From: Bradyrhizobium cajani
GTDB lineage: Bacteria > Pseudomonadota > Alphaproteobacteria > Rhizobiales > Xanthobacteraceae
Direction of reading: 5' to 3'
NCBI RefSeq assembly: GCF_009759665.1
Contig: NZ_WQNE01000017.1
Coordinates: 108,319-172,318, forward strand
DNA: 64,000 nucleotides
In this document: one piece after another, positions 59,369-64,000 of the stretch
How positions within the stretch are numbered: position 1 is the first letter of the stretch
How the letters are laid out: each line of letters starts with the position of its first letter
Notes under the pieces: model-generated
The model's database searches: none
What the model was told of the DNA's origin: nothing
What the model saw: only the letters and a program-made list of their open reading frames with translations
Made by a program: the position numbers and the translations under genes

Positions 59369-60763
59369 CTAACGTCCGAACGCCAGCACGTGCAGCCCCA
59401 GACGCTGCCGCACGATCCAGAACAGCAGCACCGTCTCGAAGGTGAGCGAGATCGAGGTCGCGGCCGCGGCGCCGTGGCCGCCATAGCGGGGGCCCAGCGC
59501 AATGCAGAGCACGACGTTCATCACGAAGGCCAGCGCATAGGCCAGCGCGCAGATCTTCTGCTGGCCGAGCATGTTGAGCAGCCGCTCGACCGGACCGATC
59601 GCGGCGCGGACCACGAGTCCGATCGCGGCGACGAACATGATGTCGTAGCCGACCGTGAATTGCGGCCCGAACAGCCAGAGCAGCGGCTTGCCGAGCGCGA
59701 GCAGCACGATGGTCGCCGCCAGCGACGGCCAGAACGTCCAGTTGATGGCGTGCGCCACGTAAGCCGACAGGCGCGCCTTGTCGCCGCTGGCGTTGTATTC
59801 GGCGAAGCGATGCGCTGTCGTCGCCGACATCGCGTAGTGGATGAACGAGACCAGCGCCAGCGTCTTCACCACCGCGAAATAGACGCCGACCTCGTCGGAC
59901 GGGCGGAACTGCTGCAGCACCAGGACGTCGGTGTAGGACAGCAGCAGGTAGAAGCTCTCCACCAGCAGGATCGGCAGCGACACCGCGAGCCAGCCACTGA
60001 TGTCATAGGCCTTGGGGCCCGGCTCGATGTGATCGGCGAGCTTGCGGTTCAGCACCACCATCTGCCCGGTCATCGCGATCCAGACCGCGGCGGCGCTCGC
60101 GACCATCGCGGCGACCGCGCCGAGATGGTAGCCGAGCAGGAAGGCGCAGGCGGTGATGCCGATGATCAGCGCCTGGCGGATGATGAATTGCGGCATCAGG
60201 CCGAGCTGCATCCAGTCGTGCGAGCGGGCGATGCCGTCCTGGGTGTTGGCGACGACGAAGGCCGGCAGCGTCATGCAGCCGATATAGAGCGGCAGCACCT
60301 CGGCCGGATCGATCCAGGGCGACAGCAGTCTCACGATGCCGGCAAGGGCGAGCGACACCAGCGTGGACACGGCAAAGGTCAGCCAGCGGCTGCCGGAGAG
60401 GAAGCCGCGCAGCAGCGCATGCTCGCCGCCGGTGCGATACTCCGGAATGATCTTTTGCGCGGAAGCCGAGATGCCGAAGTCCATCATGCTGCCGAGCAGC
60501 AGCACCCAGGTCCAGACATAGACGTAGACGCCGTAGTCGGACGTTCCCATCCAGCGCGCGAGCAGGACCTGCGAGACATAGGCGAGCCCCGCGCTGATCA
60601 CGCGGATGACGAAGATGGTGCCGGCCAGCCGCCGCGTCAGCGATGCCTCGCTCGAGCCGCCGGTCAGCTTGCCGCGCAGCCGCGCGATCAGCCCGGCCGC
60701 TCCGGTCGTTGCGGGTTCAGCGTCCATCACGGCCAAGTCGAAAAGCCCCCAGGCGTTCCGCAT
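59369..60763 (-). CDS. Polysaccharide/lipopolysaccharide flippase (Wzx-like)
   Basis: The 464-residue protein has about twelve to fourteen predicted membrane helices and the oligosaccharide flippase pattern: LAGTIFVIRVISAGLAYVSQ, VLLARWMGTSDYGVYVYVWT, ISASAQKIIPEYRTG and VRAAIGPVERLLNMLGQQK. It would move undecaprenyl-linked sugar units across the inner membrane. No glycosyltransferases or polymerase are nearby, so its polysaccharide is unknown. The start could be ATG 60763 or 60727. It is divergent from nothing; the nearest upstream gene is beyond a repeat. Confidence 0.87.
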   Translation of the reverse strand: MRNAWGLFDLAVMDAEPATTGAAGLIARLRGKLTGGSSEASLTRRLAGTIFVIRVISAGLAYVSQVLLARWMGTSDYGVYVYVWTWVLLLGSMMDFGISASAQKIIPEYRTGGEHALLRGFLSGSRWLTFAVSTLVSLALAGIVRLLSPWIDPAEVLPLYIGCMTLPAFVVANTQDGIARSHDWMQLGLMPQFIIRQALIIGITACAFLLGYHLGAVAAMVASAAAVWIAMTGQMVVLNRKLADHIEPGPKAYDISGWLAVSLPILLVESFYLLLSYTDVLVLQQFRPSDEVGVYFAVVKTLALVSFIHYAMSATTAHRFAEYNASGDKARLSAYVAHAINWTFWPSLAATIVLLALGKPLLWLFGPQFTVGYDIMFVAAIGLVVRAAIGPVERLLNMLGQQKICALAYALAFVMNVVLCIALGPRYGGHGAAAATSISLTFETVLLFWIVRQRLGLHVLAFGR

Positions 60764-60837
60764 GCTGCGGCAGGCTCCGGCCTAGCAACCATTCGTTAAG
60801 ATTCGGTTGGGTGGGTATGCTGTCGCCCACCCTCGGT

Positions 60838-60980
60838 GTCGTCCCGGCGAACGCCGGGACCCATAACCATAGGGGGAAGTCGTGGCGCTACGCCGGCAAC
60901 TCCGAGTCTTCGCCAAACCACACCCTGTGGTTATAGGTCCCGGATCGGCGCGCGCTTGAGGCGCGCTTGTCCGGGACGAC
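60838..60980. repeat. Palindromic repeat (GGACCCATAA family)
   Basis: GTCGTCCCGGCG at one end and CCGGGACGAC at the other, with GGGACCCATAACC and GGTTATAGGTCC inside, pair imperfectly. It has the shared core CAACTCCGAGTCTTCG. It lies between two minus-strand genes. Confidence 0.85.
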
Positions 60981-61040
60981 AGCTGAGTGTGGACGCCGAC
61001 GGTGCAACTCACTCGTCCTGACTTTCGCCGGGACGACGAA

Positions 61041-61883
61041 CTATTCCAGATTCGTATTGAACTCGTACGCCTTCTCCGGCCCGACCAGCGTGAATTTCAG
61101 CGCTGCGCCGTCGGGCTTGGCGCCCGGCGGCAGCCCGTCGAGCTCGAAAGAGAAGCGCTTCACACCCGGCGGGCTGTGCTGGACCGGTGCCGGGATCGGC
61201 AGCGCCCAATCCGGCGTCGGGCCTTCCACGAACAGATTGACGCTGCGCGCGTCGGCCGGCGCGACCACGTCGACCACCACGTTCTTCGGTCCGTCGCGCC
61301 TGACGTCGCGGATGGTCAGCGGATTGGGATCCCCGATATTGGCTGGCTTCGGCACGGTGTCGAGCGCCGCGCGCAGATTGGCGTCCTCGGTCGAGGCGAC
61401 GCTGTTGAAGCCAAGCTCGGCATGGGCCTCGACGGGAATGCAGAGCTTCTCGCACACGGCATAGTTGATCTCGGCGCGCAGCGTCACCGGCTTGTCGGCG
61501 GCCTTGGCGACGATCCGCAAGGGCAGCACGATCTGGTCGCGATAGCCGATCGAATGGCCGCCCGCGCCGTCGTCGAACTTCAGCGGCGCCGGCCACATGA
61601 TCGTCACCGCTTCGACATTGTCCGACTTCGAGAAATCGAACCGCGGCGGAACGCCGGAGTCCCCGGGGGTCCGCCAGTAGGTTTTCCAGCCCGGCTGGAG
61701 CTGGAAGGCGATACCGCCGAGCAGGACAGCACCGCTGCGTGACCCCGCGAGCAGCCGCACTGCGGAATGTCCGTCGCGCTGCCATGGCGAAGCGTCATCG
61801 GCGCGGGCTGCAAGGGCCAACGACGACGCAAACAGGGTTGTTGCGACGCCGATCGCCGCACGCAGGGGAACTATGCTGGACAT
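61041..61883 (-). CDS. DsbD-type N-terminal-domain periplasmic protein
   Basis: The 280-residue secreted protein has a signal peptide (AIGVATTLFASSLALAARA) and a DsbD alpha/DsbC-like corrector domain: FQLQPGWKTYWRTPGDSGVP, TIMWPAPLKFDDGAGGHSIG, INYAVCEKLCIPVEA with a Cys pair of the CxxxC type, and PAPVQHSPPGVKRF. It lacks the membrane and thioredoxin domains of full DsbD, so it is a stand-alone periplasmic thiol-related protein, consistent with a role in disulfide reduction or cytochrome maturation. The C-terminus KAYEFNTNLE is intact. It is divergent from the YqgE gene. Confidence 0.83.
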   Translation of the reverse strand: MSSIVPLRAAIGVATTLFASSLALAARADDASPWQRDGHSAVRLLAGSRSGAVLLGGIAFQLQPGWKTYWRTPGDSGVPPRFDFSKSDNVEAVTIMWPAPLKFDDGAGGHSIGYRDQIVLPLRIVAKAADKPVTLRAEINYAVCEKLCIPVEAHAELGFNSVASTEDANLRAALDTVPKPANIGDPNPLTIRDVRRDGPKNVVVDVVAPADARSVNLFVEGPTPDWALPIPAPVQHSPPGVKRFSFELDGLPPGAKPDGAALKFTLVGPEKAYEFNTNLE

Positions 61884-62024
61884 GGCACGTCTTTACAGGG
61901 GCTGCCGGTGGCAAACTATTGAATTGCTTGTGATGGATGCACCTGAATCGGATCTCTGCAAGCCTTGATTTGACAGCGGCCGGGCCCGACATCAGGATAG
62001 GAATTGAAACCGGAGTGCTTCACC

Positions 62025-62669
62025 ATGGCTCCTGCAGGCAAGAGGACGGGCGACAGCACTCGGAGCGCGGGCCCGGCGCTACCCAATTCGGCCGGCTATC
62101 TCGACGGTCGGCTCCTGATTGCGATGCCGGTGATGGGCGACCCCCGCTTCGAGCGCTCCGTGATCTATCTCTGTGCCCATTCCGCCGAAGGCGCGATGGG
62201 CATTATCGTCAATCATCCGGCTGGCAGCATCGACTTTCCGGAGCTCCTGATGCAGCTCGGCATCGTCAGGAAGGGCGAGCACATCAAGCTGCCGGAGAAT
62301 GCCGAAAGCATGAAGGTGCTGCGCGGCGGTCCGGTCGATACCGGCCGTGGTTTCGTGCTGCATTCCAGCGATTTCTACATCGAGAACGCGACGCTTCGGA
62401 TCGACGACGGCGTCTGCCTCACCGCGACCGTCGACATCCTGCGCGCGATTGCCAACGGCTCCGGACCCAAGCATGCCATCCTCGCGCTCGGCTATGCCGG
62501 CTGGGCGCCGGGCCAGCTCGAGACCGAGATCCAGAGCAATGGCTGGCTGCATTGCGATGCGGACACGGATCTGATCTTCGGCGACGACGTCGAGGACAAA
62601 TACGGACGGGCGCTCCGCAAGATCGGAATCGATCCCGGCATGCTGTCGAACGAGGCGGGGCACGCGTAG
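62025..62669 (+). CDS. YqgE/AlgH family protein
   Basis: The 214-residue cytoplasmic protein matches UPF0301 (YqgE/AlgH): YLDGRLLIAMPVMGDPRFER, SVIYLCAHSAEGAMGIIVNH, VLRGGPVDTGRGFVLHSSDF and AILALGYAGWAPGQLETEIQ with WLHCDADTDLIF. AlgH was linked to alginate regulation in Pseudomonas, but the general function is unknown. The frame could start with TTG at 62004, but ATG 62025 has GGAG 8 bases upstream and gives the family start. It stands alone, followed by a repeat. Confidence 0.92.
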   Translation: MAPAGKRTGDSTRSAGPALPNSAGYLDGRLLIAMPVMGDPRFERSVIYLCAHSAEGAMGIIVNHPAGSIDFPELLMQLGIVRKGEHIKLPENAESMKVLRGGPVDTGRGFVLHSSDFYIENATLRIDDGVCLTATVDILRAIANGSGPKHAILALGYAGWAPGQLETEIQSNGWLHCDADTDLIFGDDVEDKYGRALRKIGIDPGMLSNEAGHA

Positions 62670-62690
62670 CGCGATGTAGCTACACCCTCG

Positions 62691-62872
62691 GTGTCGTCCT
62701 CGCCTAGTGCGCAATTGCGCACGTGGCGCGGGGACCCATAACCCCAGGGAGCGGTTGTCTTGTTAGGCGGCAACTCCGAGTCTTCGTAACCACAACTCCC
62801 TGTGGTTATCGCGACGAGCGCAAGCGCTCGCGCGGGGGTCCCGGATCTGCGCTTCGCTCGTCCGGAACGACG
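62691..62872. repeat. Palindromic repeat (GGACCCATAA family) with nested 16-bp palindrome
   Basis: It shares GGGGACCCATAACC, CAACTCCGAGTCTTCGTAAC and TGTGGTTAT with the copies at 29402, 30522 and 60838. Inserted near its left end is GTGCGCAATTGCGCAC (62707-62722), identical to the palindrome in the different element at 55260-55362. Confidence 0.85.
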
Positions 62873-62885
62873 GCGGTGTGCGCGT

Positions 62886-63773
62886 CTACTCTGCCGCCTG
62901 CTGCTGCACCGTCGGCTCGGTGCCCGCCACCGTCGCGCGGCGCATGTCGCGGGGCTGGGACTGGTCGTAGCGGCGGACGCGGTGCATGGTCTGGCGGTTG
63001 TCCCACATCACGAGGTCATGCAGCTTCCATTTGTGGACGTAGACGAACTCGGCCTGCGTCGCATGCTCGTTCAGATCGCGCAGCAGCAGCCGACCCTCCG
63101 GCACGCTCATGCCGACGATCTTGCCGGCATGCGACGAGAGATAGAGCGACTTGCGGCGATGGACGGGATGGGTGCGCACCAGACGCTGCAGCACCGGCTT
63201 GAACATCTCCTTTTCCTCGTCGGTGTATTCGGTGAAGCCGAGCGAGCCGCGCGAGTACATCAGCGAGTGCTCACAGACGAGATCCTCGATCTCAACCTTG
63301 GTTTCCTCGTCGAGCGCGTCATGGGCGGCGCGCATGTCGGCGAATTCGGTGTTGCCGCCCTTCGGGTTGACCACGCGCGCGGACAGCAGCGAGAATTTTG
63401 CCGGTATGGGGCGGAACGAGCTGTCGGAATGCCACAGGCAATTGCCGAGGTTGAACAGGTTGGCGCGGCTGTCCCTGGCGAGCGGCTTGCCGTCCTTGCC
63501 GAGGTTGGAGACGTCGTTCAGGCCCGAGGTGAGGCGGTATTCATCGGCCTTGGTGATGTTGCCGCCGCGCGCATCCTCCCGCTGGCCAAAATTGACCGCA
63601 AAGGCCATCTGCTGTTCGTCGGTGATGTCCTGCTCGTGGAACACCAGCACCGCATATCTGTCCATGGCTGCCTCGACCTCGCGCGCCTGCTCGTTGGTGA
63701 GCGGCTGGCGCAGATCGAGGCCGGAGACCTCGCCGACAAAATGCTTCTGAAGCTGCCGGATGGCGATCGTCAT
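62886..63773 (-). CDS. TauD/TfdA-type Fe(II)/2-oxoglutarate dioxygenase
   Basis: The 295-residue enzyme belongs to the TauD/TfdA family. It has VGEVSGLDLRQPLTNEQARE at the N-terminus, LWHSDSSFRPIPAKFSLLSA with the iron-binding HxD near residue 117, and HKWKLHDLVMWDNRQTMHRV with the distal His and the following Arg. Relatives decarboxylate 2-oxoglutarate while hydroxylating taurine, 2,4-D or other sulfonates and phenoxyacids; the substrate is not evident. The frame runs back to 63986, but GGGAGAG precedes ATG 63773 and matches the family start. It is preceded by a promoter-like TTGACA element. Confidence 0.9.
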   Translation of the reverse strand: MTIAIRQLQKHFVGEVSGLDLRQPLTNEQAREVEAAMDRYAVLVFHEQDITDEQQMAFAVNFGQREDARGGNITKADEYRLTSGLNDVSNLGKDGKPLARDSRANLFNLGNCLWHSDSSFRPIPAKFSLLSARVVNPKGGNTEFADMRAAHDALDEETKVEIEDLVCEHSLMYSRGSLGFTEYTDEEKEMFKPVLQRLVRTHPVHRRKSLYLSSHAGKIVGMSVPEGRLLLRDLNEHATQAEFVYVHKWKLHDLVMWDNRQTMHRVRRYDQSQPRDMRRATVAGTEPTVQQQAAE

Positions 63774-63823
63774 GACGTTCTCTCCCGCATGTGCGAGCGG
63801 TTGGTCCCGCTCTGTTGGAGAAA

Positions 63824-63851
63824 AAGCTACTCCCGCACTCGGAGTTGTCAA
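63824..63851 (-). promoter_or_regulatory. Candidate promoter of TauD/TfdA-type gene
   Basis: On the minus strand, TTGACA and TAGCTT are spaced by 16 bp, about 50 bp before the start codon. It is consensus matching only. The remaining 63852-64000 holds no gene I can support. Confidence 0.4.
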
Positions 63852-64000
63852 CGCTCGCCGCGCATGGCAGCCCGTAGATGGGGTAACGGGCTCCGCTGAG
63901 GCCTTCCAACCAGCCGCGCTAGCTACGGCACTATTTGATAGCGCGCGTCGCGCGGCTTGATTGGAAGGCAAGCGGTCGTCCCTCACATGATGGTGTAGCG

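Overview
The window is high-GC chromosomal DNA of an alphaproteobacterium, most probably a Bradyrhizobium. The evidence is a 221-residue TlpA that looks close to the Bradyrhizobium japonicum protein as I remember it, typical rhizobial neighbours (PduO-etfB-etfA-hbd, argH-lptM-lysA, ftsE-ftsX, CpdR), and many intergenic palindromic repeats of the kind seen in Bradyrhizobium. I see no rRNA, tRNA, CRISPR array, insertion sequence, integrase or prophage. Most of it is ordinary core and metabolic chromosome.

Layout. 1-6.3 kb: a dodecin, then a surface module of a winged-helix/TPR-like regulator directly upstream of a large repeat-rich autotransporter, with a palindrome between them. 6.3-8 kb: a TIGR03032-type protein and an HNH nuclease. 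8.4-17.4 kb: a minus-strand accessory catabolic cluster (NHL-repeat protein, flavin monooxygenase, DUF2855 protein, acyl-CoA synthetase, solitary branched-chain-type binding protein, nitronate monooxygenase) with a divergent LysR regulator and a perfect palindrome in the divergent promoter. 17.4-21.6 kb: AlkA-like glycosylase, GluQRS, a soluble hybrid histidine kinase that overlaps a convergent YihY gene, and a HIG1-like protein.

21.6-31.1 kb: cobalamin adenosyltransferase, the electron transfer flavoprotein pair etfB-etfA with a strong terminator, hbd, a YjfB-like protein, tlpA, argH-lptM-lysA, a 3-hydroxyisobutyrate dehydrogenase-type enzyme and a carboxymuconolactone decarboxylase-type protein. 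31.2-41.2 kb: a DUF4175/TIGR02302 protein that appears to be split into two overlapping genes, the second with its own signal peptide; CpdR; a zinc-ribbon membrane protein; ftsE-ftsX; YdcF; PlsC; a ChaC-type cyclotransferase; a DUF2125 protein. 41.2-43.4 kb: malate synthase G.

43.7-55.3 kb: a compact assimilatory sulfate locus. cysD-cysNC point left. cysG-DUF2849-cysI-DUF934-cysH and then sbp-cysT-cysW-cysA point right from a shared divergent region holding a large inverted repeat. It covers sulfate uptake, activation, reduction to sulfite and then sulfide, and siroheme synthesis. 55.4-64 kb: a CAP-domain lipoprotein, a patatin-like phospholipase joined to 3-hydroxybutyrate dehydrogenase, a TauE/SafE permease, an antitoxin-like small gene without an intact partner, a polysaccharide flippase, a DsbD-type N-terminal-domain protein, YqgE/AlgH and a TauD/TfdA-type dioxygenase.

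Points most worth follow-up are the split DUF4175 pair, the regulator/autotransporter pair with its candidate operator, the palindromes at the etfBA, LysR/nitronate monooxygenase and cysD/cysG promoters, and the nested mosaic repeats, including one 16-bp palindrome found inside two different repeat families. I found no clear wholly new defence or mobile system.
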